Origin: Pseudomonadota bacterium
GTDB taxonomy: Bacteria; Cyanobacteriota; Vampirovibrionia; Obscuribacterales; Obscuribacteraceae
Direction of reading: 5' to 3'
Length of the DNA: 53,236 nucleotides
Assembly: GCA_021325555.1 (NCBI GenBank)
Contig: JAJPGY010000031.1
Location: 1 to 53,236, forward strand
How positions within the stretch are numbered: position 1 is the first letter of the stretch; each line of letters starts with the position of its first letter. Made by a program: the position numbers and the translations under genes. Below the pieces are notes generated by a model, which was not told where the DNA came from, searched no databases, and saw only the letters and a list, made by a program, of their open reading frames with translations. Positions 39,085 to 48,171 of the stretch are shown piece by piece.

Positions 39085-40734
39085 CTATGGAAGGTTCTGC
39101 CCTGCGGCCTGCCTGGCTGTGTAGCCGTACAGGTAAGGGGTGAGCAAGCCCAGTCCGTATACGGCGAAGCCCACGTTGCTATTGGAAGTATTGCCGCGCT
39201 CCCGGTTGTGCATGAAGGTCACCGGCAGGGCGGCGTTGATGACGGAAAGCAGCGTGTATGTTGCCACCACGGTGCCGACGTAGCCGATGAGCGGTGTTAG
39301 CCGTCTGATGGCCGACGCCTCCACCTGCACGACATCGCCGGGCATCACGGAGGCCCGGCCGGCTTTATCGTGGTTCCTCATCGCGGCACTCACGTTTACC
39401 ACCCGGGTGGTCACCGTACCGTCCTGGTTCATCCGGCTCAAACGGACATAACGCTGTTTGGCGATGGTGTCGAAGCCGCCAGCTTTTACCAGAATGGTAA
39501 ACAGGTCATCGTCAGGCCCGAGGTAGTACAATCCCGGCCTGTTGACCTCGCCTATCACCCTGACCGGGCGCGTGCTCCTGGCGGCCCAGCCGAGGGCGGC
39601 TGCGTCAAACGGCTTTCCACCCTTGGGCACATATATCGTATCGCCGTCTCGCAGCTCTATATCCTGTCCAGCATCGCCTTCGACGACCAGGCGCCACAGG
39701 TCGATGCCCTTGTAGCCTACCTCGCCGTGCCGCATCAGCTGTATGTGACGGATATCCGCCGTCTCCTTGACCCCGCCTGCCATTTGAATAGCGGTCAGGG
39801 CTGTCAGTGACGCTATGGAACGGGGGCTGTTGGCCGCAGCATAGGTGACCCCTATGCCCAGGCCGATTCGCTGCTGGGGAAGCGCTCCACCTTGATTGCC
39901 GGCCCAGCCCCCTGCGCTGCCGCCGCCTCTGCCGACGTTGTTCACGTAATAGCCGCCGCCGCCTTCGCCGCCTTCGCCGCCGTATCCGGCGTTGGTTGCC
40001 GTGCCGTAGCCGTACATGCCCCGTCTTTTCGAGACGTTGTTCAAGGTCATCTCATCGCTGTAAAGCCCTGGATTGACGACGTCACCCAGTACGTGAACCA
40101 TAACCGGGCGCCGCTCCTTGAGCGTGACGGACACCTGCGGGTTGTCCACGAACTTTCGCTCTCGACCGTTTATAAGGTCCGTCAGCTCATCGAGGGTCAG
40201 CCCCTCGGCATGCACGACCCCGATCGGGTAAAAGCTTATGGCGCCGTCTGGACCGACGGTGAGCTCGGTTTCCAGGGGCTTTTCCTCGGAGCCGAGCGAC
40301 GGGTCGGTTACCGATAGCTGGTCGCCCGGACCCAGCCTGTAGTCCATGCGGCTGTCCGTCAGTTCGACCGGCGCAGGGGGCAGCGGTTCTTTTTTAACCG
40401 TGCCAGGAGCCGGGGCGGGCTCTTTTTTAGCCGTGCCTGAGGCTGGCGCAGGCTCCTTTTTGACCGTGCCGGGGGTTTGTGCAGGCTGCTTGAAGGTCGA
40501 TGGCGGCTGGATGCGTGTTGGTCTGAAGCGGTGCTTTGCCTGCGCAGGGGAGGCTTCCGCCGCAGGTTGCGTCTCGGTCGGGCTGGAGGGCGCCGGCGCC
40601 ACCTCCGGCGGCGGTGGGATGAGCCTGATCGGCTCCCCCTGCTTGCTGCCCGGGGCTGCCCAGACCGGAACCATCAAATTGCAAAGCAAGACCAAACTGC
40701 TCAGGCCCGCCAGCGCCTTCCGTCTGAGCAACAA
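39085..40734 (-). CDS. Polysaccharide export outer-membrane protein (Wza/OPX-like)
   Basis: 549 residues from a TTG at 40734 with GGGAG seven bases upstream. Signal peptide, then a Pro/Lys-rich linker with three 11-residue repeats around '[10 protein letters not shown]'. The Poly_export domain follows near residue 130 ('[13 protein letters not shown]', '[26 protein letters not shown]'), then SLBB-type domains ('[16 protein letters not shown]', '[21 protein letters not shown]'). Unusually, a ~50-residue Gly/Tyr/Asn-rich insert ('[16 protein letters not shown]') interrupts the first SLBB domain. The C-terminus has hydrophobic segments. No lipobox Cys is evident. It forms the outer-membrane exit channel with the Wzc-like protein encoded divergently 62 bases away. 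Confidence 0.92.
   Translation of the reverse strand: MLLRRKALAGLSSLVLLCNLMVPVWAAPGSKQGEPIRLIPPPPEVAPAPSSPTETQPAAEASPAQAKHRFRPTRIQPPSTFKQPAQTPGTVKKEPAPASGTAKKEPAPAPGTVKKEPLPPAPVELTDSRMDYRLGPGDQLSVTDPSLGSEEKPLETELTVGPDGAISFYPIGVVHAEGLTLDELTDLINGRERKFVDNPQVSVTLKERRPVMVHVLGDVVNPGLYSDEMTLNNVSKRRGMYGYGTATNAGYGGEGGEGGGGYYVNNVGRGGGSAGGWAGNQGGALPQQRIGLGIGVTYAAANSPRSIASLTALTAIQMAGGVKETADIRHIQLMRHGEVGYKGIDLWRLVVEGDAGQDIELRDGDTIYVPKGGKPFDAAALGWAARSTRPVRVIGEVNRPGLYYLGPDDDLFTILVKAGGFDTIAKQRYVRLSRMNQDGTVTTRVVNVSAAMRNHDKAGRASVMPGDVVQVEASAIRRLTPLIGYVGTVVATYTLLSVINAALPVTFMHNRERGNTSNSNVGFAVYGLGLLTPYLYGYTARQAAGQNLP
40389..40487 (-). repeat. Three 33-nt tandem repeats in the export-protein linker
   Basis: Three consecutive 33-base units (starting 40389, 40422, 40455), each coding an 11-residue block ending in KKEP with Pro/Ala/Gly-Thr. 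Copy number may vary between strains. Confidence 0.8.
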
Positions 40735-40796
40735 AGCGAGACTCCCTTCCAGTACTTACGTTAAGCACATATATGGGTAACCTGATACAGTAGTCA

Positions 40797-43079
40797 GTGT
40801 ACCAAAACACCGCACCAGCAGGGAAGATGGGTCAAAAGGATACGCTATCTGCTGCCAGTTTGATGTCCACTGTCGATACCCATGATGGCCATGAGACCCG
40901 TGCTAGCTTTCTGGAAGGGGGGTGGGCAGGGTTCATCCTAGAAAAATACAGTCAGGCGATGTGGTCGTTTATGCGGCGAATGCGGAGCCATAGTTTCCAG
41001 GCATTCAGCATCCTGCTGCCGCTGGCTCTTTTTCTGGCCGTCGCCTTTGCCGGCTGCCTGTACACGGCGATTCAGCCGCGCATATACATGTCGCAGGCGC
41101 GCCTCTGGATCCAGCCGAGGCTGCCCACCGACGAGAAGATGCAAAACCAGGTGTATGCGCCGCTCACCAGCTTTTTTACCAACCCGCTTTCCACGACCTG
41201 TGAGCTGCTGCGCTCGCAGGCCGTCCTCAACACCGCCAGGCAGATCCTCTCCAGCCAGCTTCCACCCGGCAGGTGTCCTGCCGTCGAGCAGTTGAACGAT
41301 ATGCTGGAGGTCGTGCCCGCCAGGGAAGCGGACATCGTGGTGGTGCGTTGCCGCTCCTCCGACCCGGGGCTGGCCGTGGCCGCTGTGCAATCCGTGGTCG
41401 ATTCGTTCCTCCGGCTCAACAGCGAGCAGATGAGGGCCTCGGCCTCACAGACCCTGGATTTCCTCCAGGGCGAGGTAAAGCGCGCCAGAGAGAGCAACGA
41501 GCAAGCCAGGGGGCGCCTCAAGCGATTCGAGAACGAGGAGGGCGCCGTCAACATACATGACCAGGTTCAGAGCCTTCTGGCCCAGAAGACCCGCAACGAC
41601 AATGATCTCCAGGAGACCAGCCTGAAGGTGGCCGAAAAAAAGGCCGAGCTTGCCAACCTGCAATCTCGGCTGCGCATGACGCCGGAGCAACTGGATGCGG
41701 CCGGCAAGCTGGCCGCCGACCCCACTGTTGAGAGCATCCGCAAGGAGATAGGCAAGCGAGAGCTGGCGCTTGTGCAGTTGACCGCCAGATTGCGCGATAC
41801 GCACCCGCGGGTGGTAAGAGCTAAGGCGGCCATTGGCAGGCTGCGCGAGGCCCTGGTGGCCAGGGCCAGGGAGCTGGCCGGGCAGGCCGGCGCCAGCCTG
41901 ATTGAAAACCAGGTGGCCCTGAGCGATCAGCAGCAGCAGAAGCTGCTCGCCGATGTAGCCGATGGGGAATCCGAGCTGACCTACCTGCAGATGAAGCTGG
42001 CCAAGCTGCAGTCGGCCGCCGGCGTTCTCAGCGCTCAGCTTGCCGGCGTCCCGGTTGTGCAGCAAAAGATCGCAGAGTTGACCGACGAGGTTCAGGCGAC
42101 CAACAGGGATCTGGCGGAGGCCGAAGCCCAGCTCCGCAAGGCTGTTACCTCCAAGGCCGTGGCTGCGACCACCTCCAACATCAAGGTGATCGACAACGCC
42201 TCCCAGCCGACCCTGCCCATCTCGCCGGACGTTCCGGCCAGCCTGGCGCTCTCATTTGCTCTGGCAGCGGCGGCGGGCGCCGGGCTGTTTTATGTCATGC
42301 GCTTCCACCTCAACCCGATCGTCTCCAACCCCGGCGAGGTGCTGGACCTGCTGCCGCTGCCGCTGCTGGGCTGGATCGGCAGGGGGCCGGACGCGGCCGG
42401 GCTTTCCGAGCTGCTGCCGGCCATGCATCGCGTGCGCTTGAATTGGAAGGGCGCCATGCTCGAGCAGGAGAAGAAGCGCATTGTCGTGACCAACTGCACT
42501 GCCGACGGCAGCGTGCCGCTTCTGGCGTCGAGCCTGGCCATGAGCATCGCCCAGGGCGGCTCGCGCGTCAGCGTGCTGGATCTGACCGGGGGCAGACCCT
42601 CCATCGCCCAGATCTTCGGCGTCAAAGAAAATCCGGGGCTCGGCCAATATCTTGGCCGGTCCGCCAGCGCCTTTTCGGTTGCCGACCTGCTGCATCCGGT
42701 AGACGACCCCGGCAGGCTCAACATTATTCCGGCGGGGGACAGAACGGCCTGGGCCGGCAAGCTGGATTCCCGGGCATTTCAGGAGCTTGTCGAAATGCTG
42801 CAGCAGGAGTGCGACGTGCTCATCCTGGCGGCGCCTGCGCTGGGCGAGTCGCTGGATGCGATCTCCCTGCTGCACCAGAACGCTTTCCTTCTCATCGGCG
42901 TATGGCTGGGCAACAGCAGCAAGACATCGCTCAGGCTCGCGGCTGCTGAGGTGCGGTGCCAGAAGGTAAAGGCCGGCGGCATCTTTCTTATGGGCGCCTC
43001 GGACAGGAGCATTCTCTCGGCCCTCAACAAGGGGGGCGAGGAATCCGAAAATGGAGAGGGGGATTCCAGCTCCTGGTAG
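40797..43079 (+). CDS. Wzc-like polysaccharide co-polymerase with a degenerate kinase domain
   Basis: 760 residues from a GTG at 40797; ATGs at 40827 and 40863 are alternatives because none has a good Shine-Dalgarno. Two membrane segments (near 71-92 and 483-505) bracket a long periplasmic region with a Wzz domain and coiled coil (~210-460). The cytoplasmic BY-kinase-like domain follows the second helix. Its Walker A position reads 'NCTADGSVPLLASSLA' without the P-loop Lys. Walker A' reads 'VLDLTGGRPS' with one Asp missing. Walker B reads 'DVLILAAPAL' without its Asp. The C-terminus lacks a Tyr cluster. It should set chain length and bridge to the export protein but is unlikely to autophosphorylate. 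Confidence 0.9.
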   Translation: MYQNTAPAGKMGQKDTLSAASLMSTVDTHDGHETRASFLEGGWAGFILEKYSQAMWSFMRRMRSHSFQAFSILLPLALFLAVAFAGCLYTAIQPRIYMSQARLWIQPRLPTDEKMQNQVYAPLTSFFTNPLSTTCELLRSQAVLNTARQILSSQLPPGRCPAVEQLNDMLEVVPAREADIVVVRCRSSDPGLAVAAVQSVVDSFLRLNSEQMRASASQTLDFLQGEVKRARESNEQARGRLKRFENEEGAVNIHDQVQSLLAQKTRNDNDLQETSLKVAEKKAELANLQSRLRMTPEQLDAAGKLAADPTVESIRKEIGKRELALVQLTARLRDTHPRVVRAKAAIGRLREALVARARELAGQAGASLIENQVALSDQQQQKLLADVADGESELTYLQMKLAKLQSAAGVLSAQLAGVPVVQQKIAELTDEVQATNRDLAEAEAQLRKAVTSKAVAATTSNIKVIDNASQPTLPISPDVPASLALSFALAAAAGAGLFYVMRFHLNPIVSNPGEVLDLLPLPLLGWIGRGPDAAGLSELLPAMHRVRLNWKGAMLEQEKKRIVVTNCTADGSVPLLASSLAMSIAQGGSRVSVLDLTGGRPSIAQIFGVKENPGLGQYLGRSASAFSVADLLHPVDDPGRLNIIPAGDRTAWAGKLDSRAFQELVEMLQQECDVLILAAPALGESLDAISLLHQNAFLLIGVWLGNSSKTSLRLAAAEVRCQKVKAGGIFLMGASDRSILSALNKGGEESENGEGDSSSW

Positions 43080-43082
43080 CGC

Positions 43083-43616
43083 CTACGACCTTGGCGGCGG
43101 GGTGGACTCCATGCGGTCGGCGATAAACCGGTCGAGCAAGTCGTCCAGCGCTTCCTTTATACTGGATGCCTCGTCTGTTTTCGGATGTCCGGTGCGCGAC
43201 CACAGCGGCGTCTCGAACCGCACGGCCGGGTCTCTGACCAGGGAGACCCAATCCGAATAGGTGAGGGTCACGGCCAGCTCGTCGGTGGCCATGTCGGTGT
43301 CGACGGCGATGGAGAGCTTCGGCCCCTGCTCGGGTGCGTTGGCGGTCGAGACGCCGACCTCGTGAAGCTTGGTTTCCGCCAGGTGCTTGAGCTGCCCGGA
43401 CAGATCCAGGGTCGGTGCCTTGTTGCGAAAGAGCTGGTTGGTTACCCCGAGGCTCACGGTGCTGGATATCCGCACCTTGTCCAGGCCTTTCAGGGCCGGA
43501 TAAGGCCGCTTGGCCAAGGCCGCGCCGCCAAAGGAAAGCATCAATAACATGACAACGAGAGCGACGGCCGGCAGCTTCCTGAACCGTCTCATCCTCTCTA
43601 TCTTGTCGCGCCGCAT
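43083..43616 (-). CDS. Small secreted protein of unknown function
   Basis: 177 residues, ATG with GGGAG six bases upstream. Signal peptide with a Leu/Met-rich core ('AVALVVMLLMLSFGGAALA'), then a soluble domain alternating strands and helices ('GLDKVRISSTVSLGVTNQLFR', 'LKHLAETKLHEVGV'). The spacing resembles DUF4410/lipoprotein-type periplasmic domains, though the resemblance is weak. It ends in 'IKEALDDLLDRFIADRM'. Its end is 3 bases from the convergent Wzc-like gene, so it may be an export accessory protein. Confidence 0.75.
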   Translation of the reverse strand: MRRDKIERMRRFRKLPAVALVVMLLMLSFGGAALAKRPYPALKGLDKVRISSTVSLGVTNQLFRNKAPTLDLSGQLKHLAETKLHEVGVSTANAPEQGPKLSIAVDTDMATDELAVTLTYSDWVSLVRDPAVRFETPLWSRTGHPKTDEASSIKEALDDLLDRFIADRMESTPPPRS

Positions 43617-43694
43617 TTATCGCTCCCTTCTGCGCTCGGTTGTTGGCAACTATTCGGGGGAACCGCGACGATGATAGCAGACGGAGCATTCTTG

Positions 43695-44417
43695 CTAACG
43701 CACGGTGGTCTGAAAGAAGGAATCCAGGAACATCTTCTCCAGCTCGCCGCGAAGCTCGGTGACATCTTTGGCCGTGTCGACGGTACGCCAGAAGGCGTTG
43801 CTCCGGTATGCCTTCAAACCGCCCTCCCGGGCCATCCTGGGGAACGTGGTCGTTTCGTGGTCGCCCCTGTCGGGCAGGAGATCGACAATCTCCGGATTGA
43901 GCACGTAGATGCCCGCGTTAACGCAAAAAGGAAGCTCCGGCTTCTCACGAAATCCGACGACCGAAGCGCCGTCTGCAATCTCGACGATGCCGTAAGGGCT
44001 GCGCAGCGGCACCGTCACCAGCGTGGCCAGGCAGCGGTGGCTGTTGTGGAAGCCGACCAGCTCATCTATCGGCAGGTTGGTGATGAGGTCGCCGTTGATT
44101 GCCAGCACAGGCCCGTCCACGTCCGCCAGCCGTTTCATGGCCGCTTTCAAAGCCCCGCCCCGCCCCAGCGGCTGCTCCTCGATCTCGTATTCGATATTTA
44201 TCCGCCACTTGGACCCGTCGCCAAAGTAGTCCTGTATTATCTCGTGCCGGTAGCCGCAGGCTACCACCAGCCGGCTGATGCCGTGCGACCTCAGCCATTG
44301 CAGCTGGTAAGCCATGATCGGGTTGCCCAACAGCTCGATCATCGCTTTGGGCCGGTCCTCGGTCAGCGGGCGCAAACGCTCGCCCTGACCACCGGCCAAG
44401 ATTACCGCATGTCTCAT
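43695..44417 (-). CDS. Sugar-1-phosphate nucleotidyltransferase
   Basis: 240 residues. 'MRHAVILAGGQGERLRPLTEDRPKAM' is the nucleotide-binding signature, 'EEQPLGRGGALKAAM' and 'GPVLAINGDLITN' complete the active site, and 'FREKPELPFCVNAGIYVLNP' follows. It resembles short mannose-1-phosphate guanylyltransferase/HddC-like enzymes without a C-terminal hexapeptide domain. Because gmd/fcl need GDP-mannose and no other pyrophosphorylase is visible, GDP-mannose supply is a sensible inference; other sugar nucleotides are possible. Divergent from 44580. Confidence 0.9.
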   Translation of the reverse strand: MRHAVILAGGQGERLRPLTEDRPKAMIELLGNPIMAYQLQWLRSHGISRLVVACGYRHEIIQDYFGDGSKWRINIEYEIEEQPLGRGGALKAAMKRLADVDGPVLAINGDLITNLPIDELVGFHNSHRCLATLVTVPLRSPYGIVEIADGASVVGFREKPELPFCVNAGIYVLNPEIVDLLPDRGDHETTTFPRMAREGGLKAYRSNAFWRTVDTAKDVTELRGELEKMFLDSFFQTTVR

Positions 44418-44579
44418 CGTCTCCCCCGCTTGATGCCCCCGTAAGTTGAGTTTACCCCGGCGACTGAGCCTCCCGCCACGGGCTGTGTACTACACTTGAC
44501 CATGGTGCCGGCAGAGCCACGACGCGGCAAGCGGCCGCACTAAGCGGCTGGGCTGGGGGTCCGCCAGCGGGGAGCAGCT

Positions 44580-45950
44580 ATGACGGGGCGAAAGGTCGAG
44601 TTTCTGGATAACTACTGGGTTCGCCTGCCCGAAAAGTTTCCCCGCATAATCGCGGTGCGGCGTCTGAAATCGCTGGCCAAGGCTGCCCCCGGGGATCGCC
44701 TGGTGGCCGCCCTGCTGCGCGGTGACCGTGCCGGTGCCTTGCAGGTTCTCGGCGCGCCTGGCTCGGCGGTTTTCCTTGAGCGGCTGATCTCCGGCGGCAC
44801 CACCGAGCGGCTGAGCGCGCTTCTTTACGAGCGCCTCTGCCAGCTCGAGCTGGCAGAGGCGGCTACCGGGCAAGTGCTCAGCACCGGAGCCAGCCTGCTG
44901 GACACGCTGCGGGCGCTGGCGACGCGCACGTACACCCTTTTTGCAACCTACGACGAGCTTTTCGTCAAGCTGTACGACGAGCTTGGCGAATTTCAAAAGC
45001 AGATACTCTGGATCAAGGGGCCGGTGCTGGGGCGCACGCTCTACGCCAAGCCCCATTTCCGTTTCTCGGTGGACTTCGACCTGCTTGTGGAGCCGGGCGC
45101 CATTGACCGGGTGGCGGAGCGCCTCCAGTCCGGTGGATTCGCCATCGACTGGTCGGATCCGGGAGAGTGCCACCAGCTGGGCACCGGACCGGTCGGCTCG
45201 CTGGCAGATCTGAGGATCTCGCCGAGCGCCGAATTCGAGCCGATCAACAACATCAGTTTGCAAATGAGCGGCTGGCCCCACGTTGAGCTGAAGTGCGATC
45301 CCTGGAACCGCGGGCTCAAGGCCGCTACCACCGAACGGATCTTCGCCGGCGCCGAGGAGCTTGTTTGGCGGGGGCGCCGCTTTCTGTATCCTTCCACCGT
45401 CGATCACCTCCTCATCGAGCTGGTGCATTTCCACAAGCACGGCTTCGACGGCTGGCACTGGCTGTACGACATTCACCTGCTCGCGTCGAAGTTGACCGAG
45501 ACACCGGGGCGCTGGCAGCAGCTGGTCGAGCGCTGCCGCCTCGAGGACGAGCTGGCGGCCAGCGCCTGGGCGGGGCTGGAGCTTGCTCGGGAGACCCTGG
45601 GCTCGCCGGTGCCGCCCGAGGTAACTTCAGCGCTCGCACCAGCAGATGCCGGCTTGTGGGGCAAGGTTTTCACCTACACCGTGAGCACCGACTTTCTCTG
45701 GAACAGAACCTCCCTGCCCATGCTTCTCTTGAACGCGGCCTTTCTCGGAGACCGTGCCCGAAAGACAAAGGTGTTGCGCCAGTGTCTGTGCCCGTCCCGG
45801 GAGTTCCTTTCCCGGTATTACGGCGGCGGCAAGCAGGTTGGTTTCTGGACTCAACGGCTCTATTTGCTCGCTCACTGGGTGGTGCTCCTGCTTCCGGGCG
45901 GGCTGGCCAGGCGAACCCTCGGACGGCTCATCTGGAGGACGCCTTCCTGA
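44580..45950 (+). CDS. NTP_transf_5-type nucleotidyltransferase-fold protein
   Basis: 456 residues; ATG has GGGAG five bases upstream. Central phrase 'LGRTLYAKPHFRFSVDFDLLVEP' (near residue 152-175) holds the Asp-x-Asp of the uncharacterised nucleotidyltransferase family PF14907. Downstream, 'HVELKCDPWNR' and 'DHLLIELVHFHKHGFDGWHWLYDIHLLAS' are family hallmarks. Members are commonly found beside HPr-kinase-related proteins and PqqD-like proteins in polysaccharide loci (as I recall the 'HPr-rel-A' cassettes), as here. The substrate is unknown. It converges on the P-loop kinase gene with a 22-base gap. Confidence 0.85.
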   Translation: MTGRKVEFLDNYWVRLPEKFPRIIAVRRLKSLAKAAPGDRLVAALLRGDRAGALQVLGAPGSAVFLERLISGGTTERLSALLYERLCQLELAEAATGQVLSTGASLLDTLRALATRTYTLFATYDELFVKLYDELGEFQKQILWIKGPVLGRTLYAKPHFRFSVDFDLLVEPGAIDRVAERLQSGGFAIDWSDPGECHQLGTGPVGSLADLRISPSAEFEPINNISLQMSGWPHVELKCDPWNRGLKAATTERIFAGAEELVWRGRRFLYPSTVDHLLIELVHFHKHGFDGWHWLYDIHLLASKLTETPGRWQQLVERCRLEDELAASAWAGLELARETLGSPVPPEVTSALAPADAGLWGKVFTYTVSTDFLWNRTSLPMLLLNAAFLGDRARKTKVLRQCLCPSREFLSRYYGGGKQVGFWTQRLYLLAHWVVLLLPGGLARRTLGRLIWRTPS

Positions 45951-45972
45951 AGCGCGTGAGCGCGGCGTCATC

Positions 45973-46794
45973 TCACATGGACAGCAAGAGCTGCACGCGC
46001 TCGGGCAGGCTGCCGCCGCTGAGCAGGCAGCAACGGGCGTCAGCGACGCCTTCCTTCAAGACGTCGATCGCCCCCGGTACCCTGAGGGCGCTGGACAAGG
46101 GAAGCACGAAGCGAACGAACTCATCCGGCGAGATCTCCTCGGGCGACATTCTTGCGTCCGGCGCCACCGCATTCAGTGGCACCAGCCTGATGCATACGGC
46201 AAAGCGAGCGGGCACGGCCTGGCGATGGAACAGCCCCGCCCCGGGACACCAGGTGCCCAGAACGAGGGGACCGGGTCTGACGCCTGCGCAGCGCTCCAGC
46301 AACTCCGCGCATCCGGGGCGCACGGAGAAGGGGCGCTCGAATGGAATTACGGATCGCTCATCCATATCCAGGACGGCGATATCTTCAGCAAGCGCTTTCC
46401 ACCCGCGGGAAAGGACCATGGCAAGCGTCAGCGTGGTCTTGCCGGCAAAGGATGGTCCCGCCAGCAGAAAGAGGCGACCGTCAGGCGCCAGGAGAACCGC
46501 GGCGTCGAGCCAGAAGCAGCGGTCGTGCCAGGACTGGCAACGCGATGCGACAAGGCTCACCGCCGCGATTGCAAGCTCTTGCCCGGTAAGACCGCTGAGA
46601 TTTTCGGCGCCCGCAAGCAGGTCGTCGACATCGACCTCCAGCAGCGGCCCTCTGACACCACCAGCAATACCGCCGCTATCGTCGCCTCGACAGGCGGGGA
46701 AGAGCTCGGTGATTGCCTGGAGGAGGTCAGGCCTTTCCGAACGAACCTGGAAGACGCATCTCCCCAGCAGGAAGGGCCCGGCCGTGCTCTTCAC
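45973..46794 (-). CDS. HPr-kinase-related P-loop protein
   Basis: 273 residues from a GTG at 46794, overlapping the stop of the upstream gene (GTGA). Walker A 'GPSFAGKTTL' at residues 113-122 and 'LAEDIAVLD' (Walker B-like) about 28 residues later. Further on, 'ERPFSVRPG' matches the arrangement of HprK-related kinases found with PqqD-like and PF14907 proteins. True HPr kinase motifs for HPr binding are not evident. It may phosphorylate or adenylylate a peptide or partner protein in the cassette. Coupled translation with the phosphatase-fold protein suggests a complex. Confidence 0.78.
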   Translation of the reverse strand: MKSTAGPFLLGRCVFQVRSERPDLLQAITELFPACRGDDSGGIAGGVRGPLLEVDVDDLLAGAENLSGLTGQELAIAAVSLVASRCQSWHDRCFWLDAAVLLAPDGRLFLLAGPSFAGKTTLTLAMVLSRGWKALAEDIAVLDMDERSVIPFERPFSVRPGCAELLERCAGVRPGPLVLGTWCPGAGLFHRQAVPARFAVCIRLVPLNAVAPDARMSPEEISPDEFVRFVLPLSSALRVPGAIDVLKEGVADARCCLLSGGSLPERVQLLLSM

Positions 46795-48131
46795 CTCAGC
46801 GCCCCCGTCAGCACCGTATAAATGTCCGGCGGCTTGACGGCCCCTTGCCAGCGGTCGCAACCGCTGGCAAGGCAGATGAACCCCTGGGCGCGGTGCGTTG
46901 ATCTTGGCCTGTTGCGGCGGTCGATCGGCGCCGAGCCCTGGAGGTCGTGCAGCTCGACGCCATCCACGTAGATCATCAGTTCAGGACAGCGCCGCCCGGC
47001 ATCGACCTCCGACCACATGAAAAGCCTCCCCCCGAACTCCCGGTTAAGCTCCCGCCCCAGGTACTCTTTGACCTCCTGGAACTCCCTGTCGAGGTCACCG
47101 GCGGCGACCGTGCCTTCTGCGAAGCGATCGCTGCGGTTGAGATAGACGGCGCCGGCAACCGGAGAGCCGGCAATGGTTCGCGAGGGGTCGAACAGGCTGG
47201 CAGGCGACACGAGCGCGAGCGGATCTATTACCGCTTGTGCTGCCCCGGCCTGAATCGCTGCCTTTCGCCGTTCAATCACGGGGCCGATCTGGGTCTCTCT
47301 GGAGGCAAGCCTGCAGAACCCGCCGCAAGCGAGAAGCTCGTTCAGGTTGAGGCGAGCCTCACAGGCGGTATGAGAGAAGCTGGACAGCACAAAGAGCAGG
47401 TCGGCATCGGCCCTGGTGCAAATCTCAATCAGCGCCCTGTCCAGGAAGCCCAGGAAGTCCTCGATATCAGGCCAGACAGAAAGCTTTTCGGCCAGGAGAA
47501 AATCCGGTCCCAGCATGTGCGACAGCAGATCGAAGACGGAAAGCCTGAGAAAGCAGCTTTGCCACGGCCCCCTCTCAATCAGGTGCAGCGCGCAAGCGAT
47601 CCGCTCCTGCTCGATCCTCATGCACTGGACCACGCTCTGCTCCGTAACCACGGAGGCCAGCGCCGATGACGAATACGGACGGGGCTTGTAGCGGGCGAAA
47701 AGCGGGTCGGACAGCAGCTCAGGCGGGCTGACCGACAGCGGCATGGGCAGCGAGCCGTCGGACAACCACAGCCTGCCCGGCTTCGGCTTCAGCAGCGGCA
47801 TGTTTATCGTCAGGATGGTGCCGCCTGCCTGACCGGGCAGGATTGCCCCGTCCAGGCGGAGATCGTCCTCGCTGAGGATCTGCACATCGTTTAAAGAAGC
47901 TCGCGGGGCGGCATAGCCGGCGCAGCCGAGCTCGCACCAGCTGCGCCCGCTAAGAGCTTGAGCCCAGACCGGCTGCGGGCAAGCATGGGGCCGGCCATCC
48001 AGCACCTTCATCTCTGTTCCCTCGATGAGCTGCCGAACCCAGCTCATGTGCCGGGACAAGGACCGAAACGACTCGCCGGACAGCCCGTCGAAGGACAGCA
48101 CCAGCAGCCTGAGATTTTTCCGCAATGTCAA
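46791..48131 (-). CDS. Alkaline-phosphatase-fold protein, apparently inactive
   Basis: 446 residues from a TTG at 48131. 'LLVLSFDGLSGESFRSL' near residue 10 is the first metal-binding strand of the AlkP superfamily (nucleotide pyrophosphatase/phosphomutase-like branch). 'PQPVWAQALSGR' near 52 aligns with the nucleophile loop ('...P.W...LTG'), but no Thr/Ser is at the expected place. 'VFDLLSHMLGPD' keeps an Asp/His pair. 'LFVLSSFSHTACEARLNLNELL' replaces the usual 'SDHG' with Ser-Ser-Phe-Ser, losing two metal ligands. It therefore looks like a pseudoenzyme, perhaps a binding or scaffold subunit. It lies between the Asp/Thr-repeat peptide gene (40-base gap) and the P-loop kinase (overlap). My alignment is by eye. 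Confidence 0.72.
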   Translation of the reverse strand: MTLRKNLRLLVLSFDGLSGESFRSLSRHMSWVRQLIEGTEMKVLDGRPHACPQPVWAQALSGRSWCELGCAGYAAPRASLNDVQILSEDDLRLDGAILPGQAGGTILTINMPLLKPKPGRLWLSDGSLPMPLSVSPPELLSDPLFARYKPRPYSSSALASVVTEQSVVQCMRIEQERIACALHLIERGPWQSCFLRLSVFDLLSHMLGPDFLLAEKLSVWPDIEDFLGFLDRALIEICTRADADLLFVLSSFSHTACEARLNLNELLACGGFCRLASRETQIGPVIERRKAAIQAGAAQAVIDPLALVSPASLFDPSRTIAGSPVAGAVYLNRSDRFAEGTVAAGDLDREFQEVKEYLGRELNREFGGRLFMWSEVDAGRRCPELMIYVDGVELHDLQGSAPIDRRNRPRSTHRAQGFICLASGCDRWQGAVKPPDIYTVLTGALR

Positions 48132-48171
48132 ATTAGAGAAGCTCTTTTGGCGGGGTCACGCTCAGGCTGCC

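Noticed and set aside
45293..46837. 514-codon plus-strand open frame
   Set aside because: Antisense to the P-loop protein and out of frame with the PF14907 gene; no motifs.
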